Assembly (NCBI RefSeq): GCF_004217285.1
Contig: NZ_SHKS01000003.1
Coordinates: 531,169 to 595,168 of the forward strand
Source of the DNA: Streptomyces sp. BK239
GTDB taxonomy: Bacteria > Actinomycetota > Actinomycetes > Streptomycetales > Streptomycetaceae
Length of the DNA stretch: 64,000 nt
Direction: 5' to 3'
Shown: piece by piece, positions 36,342 to 46,962 of the stretch
How the letters are laid out: each line of letters starts with the position of its first letter
How positions within the stretch are numbered: the first letter of the stretch is position 1
The notes under the pieces: model-generated
What the model saw: the letters and a program-made list of their open reading frames with translations, nothing else
The model's database searches: none
Told to the model about the DNA's origin: nothing
Translations under genes and position numbers: made by a program

Positions 36342-37499
36342 TCATCGGCCCGACTCGTCCAGCGCCCGCAGCACATCCGCCACGAGGTCATCGGGATCCT
36401 CGGCGCCGACCGACAGCCGGATGAAGCCCTCCGGCACCGCGTCCCCGCCCCAGCGGCCCCGCCGCTCGGCCGTGGAACGCACCCCGCCGAAGCTGGTCGC
36501 GTCGTCCACGAGCCGCAGCGCGTCGAGGAAGCGCTCCGCACGCGCGCGCGTGGGCAACGTGAAGGACACCACGCATCCAAAGCGCCGCATCTGCCGCGAG
36601 GCGATCTCGTGGGACGGGTCGCCCGGCAGCCCCGGATACCGCAGTCCGCTCACCTCGCTTCTGCTCCGCAGCGCCTCGGCCACGGCCAGGGCGCCTGCGG
36701 TCTGCCGGTCGACGCGCATCTGCAGAGTGGCGATCGACCGGTGGGCGAGCCAGGCCTCCATCGGACCGGGAATCGCGCCGACGATCTTGCGCCAGCGGCG
36801 CACCGCCGACATCGGCTCACCGGCGCGCCCGGTGACGTGACCGAGGAGGACGTCGCCGTGCCCGGTGAGCTGCTTGGTGCCGCTGGCCACCGAGAAGTCG
36901 GCGCCCAGCTCCAGGGGACGCTGTCCCAGCGGCGTCGCCAGGGTGTTGTCCACCGCCACCAGAGCGCCACGCGTGTGTGCCGCCTCGACGAGCCGACGGA
37001 TGTCGCACACGTCGAGCCCGGGGTTCGACGGCGACTCGATCCACAGCAGCTTCGCGCCGTCGAGGACGTCGAGTTGGGCGTCCCCGCCGGTGGGAGCGGT
37101 CCGCACCACGATCCCGTAGGCCTCCAGCTGGGCACGGACCAGGGGCAGCGCCTGGTAGCCGTCGCTCGGCAGCACGACGGTGTCGCCGGTGCGCAGCTGG
37201 GAGAAGAGGACCGCCGAGACCGCGGCCATGCCCGAGGCGAACGCGAGGGTCTCCACGTCGTCGTGTCCCGGCGCCTCGAGCTCACCGATGGCGCGCTCCA
37301 GATGCGTCCAGGTCGGGTTCTCGTCCCGGCCGTAGGTGTAAGGGCCGGTCGGCTCGCCCGGCAGGTGGAAGTGCGCGGCGAACACGGGGCCGGGCAGGGT
37401 CGGCTCGTACTTCACCGGGTCGGGCAGGCCGGCCCGCACCGCGCGTGTGCCCTCGCCGGCGTCCGCGGAGAAGCCCCCGGTCGCAGCGGAATCGCTCAT
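36342..37499 (-). CDS. Cystathionine gamma-lyase-like PLP enzyme
   Basis: The 385-residue Cys/Met-metabolism PLP enzyme has the PLP lysine in SGTKQLTGHGD (about residue 208), with cofactor-contact motifs TYGRDENPTW, FASGMAAVSA and ESPSNPGLDV. The family makes or breaks C-S bonds at the gamma or beta carbon; lyase activity is the usual annotation but gamma-synthase cannot be excluded. Its ATG overlaps the ptpA stop by four bases (ATGA), so the two genes are translationally coupled. Confidence 0.85.
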   Translation of the reverse strand: MSDSAATGGFSADAGEGTRAVRAGLPDPVKYEPTLPGPVFAAHFHLPGEPTGPYTYGRDENPTWTHLERAIGELEAPGHDDVETLAFASGMAAVSAVLFSQLRTGDTVVLPSDGYQALPLVRAQLEAYGIVVRTAPTGGDAQLDVLDGAKLLWIESPSNPGLDVCDIRRLVEAAHTRGALVAVDNTLATPLGQRPLELGADFSVASGTKQLTGHGDVLLGHVTGRAGEPMSAVRRWRKIVGAIPGPMEAWLAHRSIATLQMRVDRQTAGALAVAEALRSRSEVSGLRYPGLPGDPSHEIASRQMRRFGCVVSFTLPTRARAERFLDALRLVDDATSFGGVRSTAERRGRWGGDAVPEGFIRLSVGAEDPDDLVADVLRALDESGR

Positions 37500-37987
37500 G
37501 TCGCCCGTCCTTCCACAGCCTCGCGTACCGCGGCGAGCAGACCGACGCTCGCCTCCTCCACCATCTCAAGGCAGTCGTCGAAGCCGTCCGGGCCCCCGTA
37601 GTAGGGGTCGGGGACGTCGAGGTCGTCACCCGCCGAGGGAGCGTACGAACGCAGCAGACGGATCTTCCGGGCGTCCTCCGGGGTGGGAGCGAGGAGGCGC
37701 AGGGCCCTGAGGTGGCTGGAGTCCAGGGCGATCACCAGGTCGCGCCGGGCGAACCAGGACCGGTCGAAGACGCGGGCCGTGTGCGCGGTGGCGTAACCGC
37801 TTTTCCCGAGGACCGCGACGGTGCGCGGGTCGGCGTCCTCGCCCACGTGCCAGTCGCCCGTTCCGGCGCTGTCGATCTCGACGAGTCCGTCGAGTCCGGC
37901 CTCCGCGACGCGTGCGCGGAAGACGGACTCGGCCATCGGGGAGCGGCAGATGTTGCCGGTGCACACGAAGCAGACGCGGTATGTCAT
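37496..37987 (-). CDS. ptpA: Low-molecular-weight protein tyrosine phosphatase
   Basis: The 163-residue protein has the phosphatase loop VCTGNICRSP (C-x5-R) at about 8-16 and general acid Asp in DPYYGG near the C-terminus. In Streptomyces, PtpA of this type affects secondary metabolism (known for S. coelicolor, recalled). It overlaps the lyase-like gene downstream and follows the holin-like gene by seven bases, suggesting one operon. Confidence 0.9.
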   Translation of the reverse strand: MTYRVCFVCTGNICRSPMAESVFRARVAEAGLDGLVEIDSAGTGDWHVGEDADPRTVAVLGKSGYATAHTARVFDRSWFARRDLVIALDSSHLRALRLLAPTPEDARKIRLLRSYAPSAGDDLDVPDPYYGGPDGFDDCLEMVEEASVGLLAAVREAVEGRAT

Positions 37988-37994
37988 CGCGTGG

Positions 37995-38372
37995 TCAGTC
38001 CTTGTCGGGCAGGACGACGTTGAGCGCCCAGGAGACGACGGAGATGACCAGGCCGCCGAGCACGGCCGCCCAGAAACCATCGACGTGGAAACTGAGGTCG
38101 AGTTTGCCGGCCAGCCACGAGGTCAGCAGCAGCATCAACGCGTTGACCACGAGGGTTATCAGGCCGAGCGTGAGGACGAACAGCGGGAAGGTCAGCACCT
38201 TCACCAACGGCTTCACCAGGAAGTTGACGAGGCCGAAAAGCAGCGCCACCGCGATCAGGGTGCCGACCTTCTTGCCGGTGCTGTCGCCGGTCAGAGTGAT
38301 CTTGTCGAGCAGCCAGACGGCGACCGCCAGGGCGCCCGCGTTGGCGATCGTCTTGACTACGAAATTCTTCAT
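37995..38372 (-). CDS. Phage-holin-family small membrane protein
   Basis: The 125-residue protein has four hydrophobic segments and matches the pattern of the PF04020-type membrane family (ALLFGLVNFLVKPLVKVLTFPL). No phage genes surround it, so it is a housekeeping member. The ATG at 38372 has no good ribosome site. It is divergent from the cupin gene 48 bp away and likely co-transcribed with ptpA. Confidence 0.8.
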   Translation of the reverse strand: MKNFVVKTIANAGALAVAVWLLDKITLTGDSTGKKVGTLIAVALLFGLVNFLVKPLVKVLTFPLFVLTLGLITLVVNALMLLLTSWLAGKLDLSFHVDGFWAAVLGGLVISVVSWALNVVLPDKD

Positions 38373-38420
38373 GTGTCTGATCGTGGCAGACGAGATCGGC
38401 GACGAGCGTGGGCGAGGGCG

Positions 38421-38738
38421 ATGAAGGCATTCCGGCTGGACGAACTGGAGGCGGAGAGAGCCGCCAACGACGGCGCCTACCTGCAGTTCCTGCGGGAGCG
38501 GAACATGTCGGTCGGGCTGTACGCGCTCGATGCGGGAGCGAATGATCCACAGAACCCCCACAATCAGGACGAGGTGTACTTCGTCGTGAGCGGACGGGCC
38601 TCCCTGACGGTCGGGTTGGAGACCACCCAGGTGGCACGGGGCAGCGTGGTGTACGTGCCCGCCGGGGTCGCCCACAAGTTCCACCACATCAGCGAGGACC
38701 TGCGCGTTCTGGTCGTGTTCTCGCCGCCGGAGGGATGA
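38421..38738 (+). CDS. Cupin-domain protein
   Basis: The 105-residue single cupin barrel has motif 1 around PHNQDEVYFVVSG (His, Glu) and motif 2 PAGVAHKFHHI, which together can hold a metal. The function is unknown. Confidence 0.82.
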   Translation: MKAFRLDELEAERAANDGAYLQFLRERNMSVGLYALDAGANDPQNPHNQDEVYFVVSGRASLTVGLETTQVARGSVVYVPAGVAHKFHHISEDLRVLVVFSPPEG

Positions 38739-38912
38739 CCGTCTCCACCCCGCAGGGGATTCGGCGTCTCAGGGTTCCCTAGGGGGACGATCAGGGGAGG
38801 ACAAGGGACGCGAGGCCTCCGTCGGCGTCCCTCGCGCCCTAGCATCGACGGCAGGACATCGAAGATCCGGCCCGTCGGGGCTCGGACATCCGACGAGACG
38901 AGGACGAGAGCG

Positions 38913-39125
38913 ATGCGAGAGATCTTCGCGGGACTGCCGTGGTGGGTGAAGTGGGTGGCCGTGCCGGTCATCGCGCTGGTCGTGTTCGGCGGCCTGATAG
39001 CGAGCGTGGTCGGCTTCGTCATCGGACTGCTCTTCAAGCTGCTGGTGTTCGTGGCGCTGGTCGCCGGACTGGTCTACGTGGTGCGGAAGTTCACGTCGAG
39101 TTCCTCCTCGCGCGGCGACTGGTGA
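38913..39125 (+). CDS. Small membrane protein, DUF5326-like
   Basis: The 70-residue protein has two hydrophobic helices (VAVPVIALVVFGGLIASVVGF and LLVFVALVAGLVYVV) and a Ser-rich end. GAGGACGAGAG precedes the ATG. It is a conserved Streptomyces protein upstream of ssgR with unknown function. Confidence 0.78.
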   Translation: MREIFAGLPWWVKWVAVPVIALVVFGGLIASVVGFVIGLLFKLLVFVALVAGLVYVVRKFTSSSSSRGDW

Positions 39126-39146
39126 GCGGCGCGGACGGCCGGCGAC

Positions 39147-39169
39147 GGTAACAGGAATCGCCTGTTACC
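39147..39169 (+). terminator. Terminator after the DUF5326-like gene
   Basis: GGTAACAGG and CCTGTTACC pair around AATCG, 22 bp after the stop. Confidence 0.65.
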
Positions 39170-39321
39170 TCGGCCGGGGGAAGTTTCCCCGACAGCCTGA
39201 CTGTGAGCGGTGGCGGACGGTTAAAGTCCGGAACCCGACGCGGGGACGACCCCCGCGAGCGGCGTATCCCCCTCCCGTGTTCCCCCGCACGGACCGCCCC
39301 CTCGCGCTTCGGGAGTAACCC

Positions 39322-40179
39322 TTGGCCACGGTTGACACCGCATCAGCGGAACCGTACGGACCCCCCGCCCGGTCGCGTTCCGCGCCCCCGCTCCAGCGCC
39401 CGCCGGCCAGGGGCGTTCCCCAACAGCCGCATTCGGCGACCCTCATCAGCTCCGTCCAGCGCGCGATGCGTCTGCTGGAGTCCGTCGCCGAGCACGAGTG
39501 CGGCGCTCCGGCCAAACAGCTGGCCCGTGAGACCGGCCTCGCGCTTCCCACCGCCTACCACCTGTTGCGGACCCTCGTCCACGAGGGGTATCTGCGGCGT
39601 GACAAGGGGCTGTTCTTCCTGGGGGAGGCGGCTGTGCGGCTGGGTGCCAGCGGCGCGGCGCAGAAACGTCGCAGCACGGTGGTCGACACCCTCGCCCACT
39701 GGCGCGATTCGATCGGTGTGCCGGTCTACTACGCCGTCTACCGGGAGGGTGAGATCGAGGTCATGTGCGTCTCCGACACCCCGGGCAACCCGGCGGTCGA
39801 GGAGTGGGCCGACTTCCGCGAGACCGGGCACGCGCACGCCATCGGCCAGTGCCTGCTGTCCCAGTTGGACGAGGACTCACGCCGCGACCATCTGACCCGC
39901 TACCCCGTGCAGTCGATCACCCCGTACACCGTCCGTGACGATCACACGCTGATGCGGCGTCTGGCCCGGGTGCGGCGGATGGAGGCGGTCGTCGAGCGCC
40001 AGGAGTACGCGCTGGGCACGGTCTGCGCGGCGATCCCGATCACCGTGGGCACATCGGCGGCGACGATGGCGATCTCACTGCCCGCCCATCAGTCGGACCG
40101 GCTGCTCTCGGCGGCGCAGCAACTGCAGCGCGAGGTCGGACGCATGCTCGGGTCGCTCGCGCTCTCTATCAGTATCTGA
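39322..40179 (+). CDS. ssgR: IclR-family activator of ssgA (SsgR)
   Basis: The 285-residue protein has an IclR winged helix (about 40-100: ISSVQRAMRLLESVAEHECGAPAKQLARETGLALPTAYHLLRTL) and an IclR effector domain. It is immediately upstream of ssgA, the gene SsgR activates in S. coelicolor during sporulation. The chosen start is TTG at 39322, unusual but preceded by GGGAG at eight bases; the first 40 residues are low-complexity and the true start could be later. Confidence 0.88.
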   Translation: MATVDTASAEPYGPPARSRSAPPLQRPPARGVPQQPHSATLISSVQRAMRLLESVAEHECGAPAKQLARETGLALPTAYHLLRTLVHEGYLRRDKGLFFLGEAAVRLGASGAAQKRRSTVVDTLAHWRDSIGVPVYYAVYREGEIEVMCVSDTPGNPAVEEWADFRETGHAHAIGQCLLSQLDEDSRRDHLTRYPVQSITPYTVRDDHTLMRRLARVRRMEAVVERQEYALGTVCAAIPITVGTSAATMAISLPAHQSDRLLSAAQQLQREVGRMLGSLALSISI

Positions 40180-40276
40180 AAACTCACTCCTTGTGATCTG
40201 TCGTGCACGTTCAGCAAGATGCCACCAGTGTCAGGGGTTGATTCCCAGCCATCTACGGCAATGACGGGGTAAGGCG

Positions 40277-40723
40277 ATGCGCGAGTCCGTGCAGGCAGTA
40301 CAGGCAGAGGTCATGATGAGCTTCCTCGTCTCCGAGGAGCTCTCGTTCCGTATCCCGGTCGAGCTGGGCTACGAGACCTGCGATCCCTACGCCGTGCGCC
40401 TCACCTTTCACCTGCCCGGTGATGCGCCGGTGACCTGGGCGTTCGGGAGGGAGCTGCTGATCGACGGGGTGGGCAGACCGTGCGGCGAGGGCGATGTGCG
40501 GGTCTCGCCCCTCGACCCCGGATCGCTCGCCGAGGTCCTGATCCGGCTTCAGGTGGGCGGCGACCAAGCGGTGTTCCGTTCTTCCACGGCTCCGCTCGTG
40601 GCCTTCCTCGACCGCACCGACAAGCTCGTCCCGCTGGGCCAGGAGGGCGCGCTCGCCGACTTCGACGCCCATCTCGACGAGGCTCTGGACCGGATCCTGG
40701 CGGAGGAACAGAGCGCCGGCTGA
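40277..40723 (+). CDS. ssgA: Sporulation septation protein SsgA
   Basis: The 148-residue SsgA-like protein (SALP) is clearly SsgA itself by its highly conserved MMSFLVSEELSFRIPVEL, FHLPGDAPVTWAFGREL and FLDRTDKLVPLGQE. SsgA controls septum placement and hyphal branching. The N-terminus reads MRESVQAVQAEVMM, with a 9-bp tandem duplication (40289-40306) that adds Val-Gln-Ala relative to the SsgA start I remember. The stop codon is part of a terminator hairpin. Confidence 0.95.
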   Translation: MRESVQAVQAEVMMSFLVSEELSFRIPVELGYETCDPYAVRLTFHLPGDAPVTWAFGRELLIDGVGRPCGEGDVRVSPLDPGSLAEVLIRLQVGGDQAVFRSSTAPLVAFLDRTDKLVPLGQEGALADFDAHLDEALDRILAEEQSAG

Positions 40724-40758
40724 AGCGTCGCGCCGGGGAGGGCGACGGACGCTTCAGC
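40719..40758 (+). terminator. Terminator overlapping the ssgA stop codon
   Basis: GCTGAAGCGTC (including the TGA stop) pairs with GACGCTTCAGC around an 18-base loop. Confidence 0.6.
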
Positions 40759-40888
40759 GCGGGGAGGGGCTCTGCAGGAACGTTCACTCAGGGCGGTACG
40801 GGGCTTGGGCGCCGAAGGCCGCGTGAGGGACCCCGCCCGGAGGCGTACCGCCGGCGCGCCGATGACGGGGTCGGGCGATCGGCCCCGG

Positions 40889-42442
40889 TCAGCGCTTGCG
40901 GCGCCGGCCCTTGCCGCTCCGAGCAGCCGCGGGCGACGTTCCCCCGGCCGCGGTGGCCGCCCCTGAAGGCCTCGCGTCCGGGACCGCCTTGCCCACGGAA
41001 GCCGGCCCTGGCCGGTCGGCCGAGACAACGAGGGCCGCGAGCGCGGTCGTCACCGGGACAGAGGCGACCAGGCCGATCGAGCCCACCAGCGTGCGCACGA
41101 TCTCCTCGGCGACCAGCTCACTGTTGGCGACCGTGCCGACGCTGCTCTGCGCGATCGAGAAGAGCAGCAGCAGCGGCAGCGCGGCACCGGCGTAGGCGAG
41201 CACGAGGGTGTTGACCACGGACGCGATGTGGTCACGGCCGATGCGGATGCCGGCCCGGTACAGCGCGCGCCAGCCCATGGACGGGTTGGCCTCGTGCAGT
41301 TCCCAGACCGCGGAGGTCTGTGTGACCGTCACGTCGTCCAGGACGCCGAGCGAACCGATGATGATGCCGGCGAGCAGCAGACCGCTCATGTCGATCGAGG
41401 GGTACAGGCCGTGGATCAGCCCGGTGTTGTCGTCCGTGTTGCCCGTCAGAGCGGCCCAGTCGACGAACCAGGACCCGAGCACGCCAATCAGCAGCAGGGA
41501 GATGAGCGTGCCGAGGACGGCCACGGAGGTGCGGGCCGACAGACCGTGGCACAGGTAGAGCGCGATCAGCATGATGGCGCTGGACCCGACCACCGCGACG
41601 GCCAGGGGGTTCGACCCCTGCAGGATGGCGGGTAGGACGAAGAAGTTGAGCACCAGGAAACTGATGGCCAGCGCGACCAGCGCCATGACGCCCCGCAGCC
41701 GCCCGACGACCACCACGGCGACCGCGAAGATCCCGGCGAGCAGTCCCATCGGCAGCTTGCGGTTGATGTCGGTGACCGAGTACTGCAAGTCCTTCGGCGC
41801 GGAGGGCTCGTAGGCGACCACGACCTTCTGCCCCTGTTCCAACTGCCGTGTCTGGTCCGGCTGGACGATCTCCGTGAACATACGGCCCTTGTCCTTGCCG
41901 GTGTCCACCCGGATCGTGGCCCGTTTGCAGGTTCCCTTCGCCTGCTGTTCGGCGGAGGAGCCCTCGGCCGTGGAGGTGTCTCCGGTCGGGGGCACGCCCG
42001 AGGCGTTCACCGAGGAACAGCTCAGGCTCTGGACCTTGGTGACCGTCGCCTGGTGGGTCTGCCGGTCGAAGCCCACCCCGGTGCGCTCGTGCGGTGGGGC
42101 GCCGCCGGGCCACAGCACGACGAGCCCGGCGAGCACGGCCACCGCGAACGGGATCAGGACGGCGGCGATGACCTTGCGCAGATGCCGGGAGACGGGGGCA
42201 GCCGGCCCGTGGCTGTGACTGTGCGAATGCCCATGCCCACCGCCCGGCCCGTGGCCGCCCGCACCGTGACCGCCCGCGCCATGATCACCTGGCCCGTGGC
42301 CGCCGGGGCCGTGATGGTCCCGCCGGTGGTCGTCTTGACGGTGACGGTCCCGTCCGCGGTCGTCGTCCGGTCCCGGCCCGCCGTCGTCCGGACGGCGAGG
42401 CTGTTCCGGTGGCGGATACGGAGGCTGGTGAGTCGTGGTCAC
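40889..42442 (-). CDS. YibE/F-family membrane protein with His-rich N-terminus
   Basis: The 517-residue protein has about eight membrane helices of the YibE/F family (function unproved, possibly a transporter). The first 85 or so residues are extremely rich in His, Gly and Asp (GGHGAGGHGPGGGHGHSHSHSHG), like metal-binding heads of zinc/cobalt transporters. An outer loop (about 120-220) follows the first helix. The GTG at 42442 has no ribosome site and an in-frame ATG at 42475 is an alternative start. The tail is Ala/Arg-rich. Confidence 0.75.
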   Translation of the reverse strand: MTTTHQPPYPPPEQPRRPDDGGPGPDDDRGRDRHRQDDHRRDHHGPGGHGPGDHGAGGHGAGGHGPGGGHGHSHSHSHGPAAPVSRHLRKVIAAVLIPFAVAVLAGLVVLWPGGAPPHERTGVGFDRQTHQATVTKVQSLSCSSVNASGVPPTGDTSTAEGSSAEQQAKGTCKRATIRVDTGKDKGRMFTEIVQPDQTRQLEQGQKVVVAYEPSAPKDLQYSVTDINRKLPMGLLAGIFAVAVVVVGRLRGVMALVALAISFLVLNFFVLPAILQGSNPLAVAVVGSSAIMLIALYLCHGLSARTSVAVLGTLISLLLIGVLGSWFVDWAALTGNTDDNTGLIHGLYPSIDMSGLLLAGIIIGSLGVLDDVTVTQTSAVWELHEANPSMGWRALYRAGIRIGRDHIASVVNTLVLAYAGAALPLLLLFSIAQSSVGTVANSELVAEEIVRTLVGSIGLVASVPVTTALAALVVSADRPGPASVGKAVPDARPSGAATAAGGTSPAAARSGKGRRRKR

Positions 42443-42523
42443 CGACCGATCATCGCAAGAACCGCTGGGGCCCACTGTTCACCGCGCCACACATGCCGCT
42501 AGCGTGGAGGCACCTTTTGTACA

Positions 42524-44510
<1,987 letters not shown>

Positions 44511-44528
44511 GGCAGCACAGGCCGACCT

Positions 44529-44577
44529 AAGGGGCTTGCGCGCCGCAGGCCCCTTGCGCTCCCTTCGGGGCGCAAGC
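44529..44577. terminator. Bidirectional terminator region after thiC
   Basis: AAGGGGC/GCCCCTT (44529-44555) overlaps a second possible stem GCTTGCGC/GCGCAAGC (44534-44577). It lies between convergent genes. Confidence 0.55.
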
Positions 44578-44584
44578 CGGAGGC

Positions 44585-45454
44585 CTATTCCGGCTGGTGC
44601 TCCGGGCCTCCGAAGTCCGGGCTGGTGTAGTCCGGGCTCGAGTAGCTCGGGCGCGGGCCGGCCGCGGGGCCGTCGTCGGGACTGGTGAAGCCCGGGCGGT
44701 CGTAACCGATCTTCGGCAGGCGGCTGCCGGGGGCCGGCGGGGCCGGTGCGGGATGCTCGGCGTCGGTCGCGCCGGGATCGGCGAGAGCCTCGCGCAGGAA
44801 CGGCACGATGCCCCGTGCCAGCAGGGCTTCCCGCCAGGCCTCCTTGGCGCGGTCCACCTCCTCGCTGCGTTCGCCGTACGGGCCGGCCTCCAGGGAGGGC
44901 CGGTTGCGCAGGGCGGTGAGCAGGAGCCCGACGGTGGCGACGAGAATCGCGGCCGCGGCGACCGCGCCGAACGCCCACCCGACGTTGACCATGGCCTCGG
45001 CGGCCGTCGCTCCTGGATCGAGCATCCTGAGCACGTAGCCGACGAGCAGGAAGATCACCGCGGCGGTTCCGGCGAGCACGGGGGTGAGGACGGCCGCGAT
45101 GGCGACGGCGCCCGCCCCGGCGGCCTCGGCCACCTGGGCCGCCTCGCCCACGGTGGCGAGCCCCAGCCCGCCCATGCCCGGCTCGCCGGCGTCCCGGCCG
45201 GCGGCGGAGGGCGCGGACGGGGAGGGGTGGCGCAGTTCCTCGCGGACCTTCACGTAGTGCTGGTACTCGGTCGCCGCGGCCGCCGTGATGAGGGCGGTGG
45301 CGTTGAGCGCCATGGTGCGCAGCTGCTCGGCGTTGAGCCGTTGGCCGACGGCGGTCAGTTCCGGGTGGTGTGGTGCGGAGCGCAGCGCCTCATCGAGGAT
45401 CCGCTCGTACTCCTGGCGGTCCTCGCTGTGCAGGTGCTGCGGAACGCTGTTCAT
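44585..45454 (-). CDS. Hypothetical membrane protein with Tyr/Pro-rich tail
   Basis: The 289-residue protein has an N-terminal helical soluble part (1-90) and a hydrophobic centre with about three helices (AVAIAAVLTPVLAGTAAVIFLLVGYVLRML, then AFGAVAAAAILVATVGLLLTAL). A charged segment and a tail of loosely repeated SPD units follow (FTSPDDGP, YSSPDYTSPDFGGPE). ATG at 45454 is preferred because a GGGG run lies six bases upstream. I do not recognise the family. Confidence 0.7.
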   Translation of the reverse strand: MNSVPQHLHSEDRQEYERILDEALRSAPHHPELTAVGQRLNAEQLRTMALNATALITAAAATEYQHYVKVREELRHPSPSAPSAAGRDAGEPGMGGLGLATVGEAAQVAEAAGAGAVAIAAVLTPVLAGTAAVIFLLVGYVLRMLDPGATAAEAMVNVGWAFGAVAAAAILVATVGLLLTALRNRPSLEAGPYGERSEEVDRAKEAWREALLARGIVPFLREALADPGATDAEHPAPAPPAPGSRLPKIGYDRPGFTSPDDGPAAGPRPSYSSPDYTSPDFGGPEHQPE

Positions 45455-45652
45455 GTGCATCCCCCGATGCTCCGTAGGGCTTGGGGCTCGCATGCCAACG
45501 AGCCGTCGGGCAGAAACGGAGGGGAGCCTGCTACGGATGAACCGATGGTAGAGCGGCGACGGCCCGGGGTAACAGGGGGTTCGCGGAAATTGGCCCCTGG
45601 CCTGCGGTGCCGCGGCGGGCCCGGCGCGGGGTGCGCCGGGTCCCATGAACGG

Positions 45653-46732
45653 TCAGACGGTGAGCGGCAGTTGCTGGACCAGCAGCTTTCCGGCCATCGT
45701 CACTCCGCCGTCCATGGCGATGGCGAGCCCGTCGGCGTAGACGTGCGGTCCCTCGACGGCGGGCGCCGGGTCGTCGCCCTCCTCGGAGCCGACCTCGCCC
45801 AGCAGGTACGGGATGGGGCTGTGGCCGTGAACGACGCGGTGTCCGCCGTAGGTGTCGAGCAGGGAGCGGGCGGCGTCTGCTCCGCCCTCGTCGCGGAAGG
45901 CGAAGCGCTTGGTGAACTTGCGGAACAGGTCCCACACCTCGTCCGCGTCGTTGCGGGTGATCGTCTCGCGGATGGTGTCGTTGACCGCTTCGATCGAGTC
46001 GCCGTAGTCGAGGTAGGCGGTGGTGTCCGAGTGCACGAGCAGATGGCCGTCGACTTCCTCGACGGCGTCGAGGCGGGCCATCCACTGCAGGTGATGGTCC
46101 TGGAGGCGGTCCATGTCCGCCTTCTGGCCGCCGTTCAGCAGCCAGGCGGCCTGGAAGGTGGCGGTGCCCGCGCCGGAGTTGACGGGGGTGTCGCCGAACC
46201 GCTTGGCGCCGAGCAGCAGCAGCTCGTGGTTGCCCATGAGGGCCTTGCAGTAGCCGCCGGCCGCGGCCGCCTCCGCGGACAGCCGCATCACGAGGTCGAT
46301 GACGCCGATGCCGTCCGGCCCGCGGTCGGTGAAGTCGCCGAGGAACCACAGCCGGGCGGTGCCCGCGCACCACTGGCCGGTCGCGTCGATCAGCCCCTTG
46401 TCCTCGAGCGCGGTCAGCAGCTCGTCGAGGTAGCCGTGCACGTCGCCGACGACGAACAGCGGGCCCTGGCGGGTGGCCTGCGGCGGCGCCTGGGCGGCGG
46501 CGGGGTCGACGGTCACCTGGACGGTGTCGCCCCGGTTGATGACCGGCAGGTCGCGCTGGGTGGGCGTGTAGCCGTCGGGGTGCTCGGCCGCGTCGTCGAG
46601 CGGCGGCGCGACGTTTCCGGGATGCGCGCTCTCGGCGTACGGGCCGGTCTCGTGCACGTACGCGGGCACACGGAAGTCGCGCAACGTCGCCGTACGCTCC
46701 ACCTCGGGTCCCTGACCGGCCCCCTGAGTCAT
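45653..46732 (-). CDS. Metallophosphoesterase (PPP-type)
   Basis: The 359-residue protein has the full metal-binding set: GDVHGY (about 95-100), GDFTDRGPD (about 131-139), GNHELL (about 166-171) and VVHGHSPIP (about 298-306). It resembles PPP-family serine/threonine phosphatases or nucleotide phosphatases. The first 90 residues are a Pro-rich extension. The substrate is unknown. Confidence 0.85.
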   Translation of the reverse strand: MTQGAGQGPEVERTATLRDFRVPAYVHETGPYAESAHPGNVAPPLDDAAEHPDGYTPTQRDLPVINRGDTVQVTVDPAAAQAPPQATRQGPLFVVGDVHGYLDELLTALEDKGLIDATGQWCAGTARLWFLGDFTDRGPDGIGVIDLVMRLSAEAAAAGGYCKALMGNHELLLLGAKRFGDTPVNSGAGTATFQAAWLLNGGQKADMDRLQDHHLQWMARLDAVEEVDGHLLVHSDTTAYLDYGDSIEAVNDTIRETITRNDADEVWDLFRKFTKRFAFRDEGGADAARSLLDTYGGHRVVHGHSPIPYLLGEVGSEEGDDPAPAVEGPHVYADGLAIAMDGGVTMAGKLLVQQLPLTV

Positions 46733-46962
46733 CAGACCCCTCCACCATCGCGCCGCATCTGCACCGCTTCGGACTGTCTGGTCGTAACGGCCCGCGGTGC
46801 CGTGCGCCCATCATAGGAATGCGGATCCTGTCGTGTGATGACCCAGGGGTGGTGAATCAGAGAGAGGTTCCGTTTCCCTGCGGCTTTCGCCCCGGTTGAG
46901 GTGGGATCGGCGGCCGCGCGCTCACACCGCGGACACCGTGACCACACCTCGTCGCACACGCC

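Noticed and set aside
37995..38372. Prophage signal from the holin-like gene
   Set aside because: It is a single small membrane protein of a family common in chromosomes; no integrase, capsid or lysin gene is nearby.
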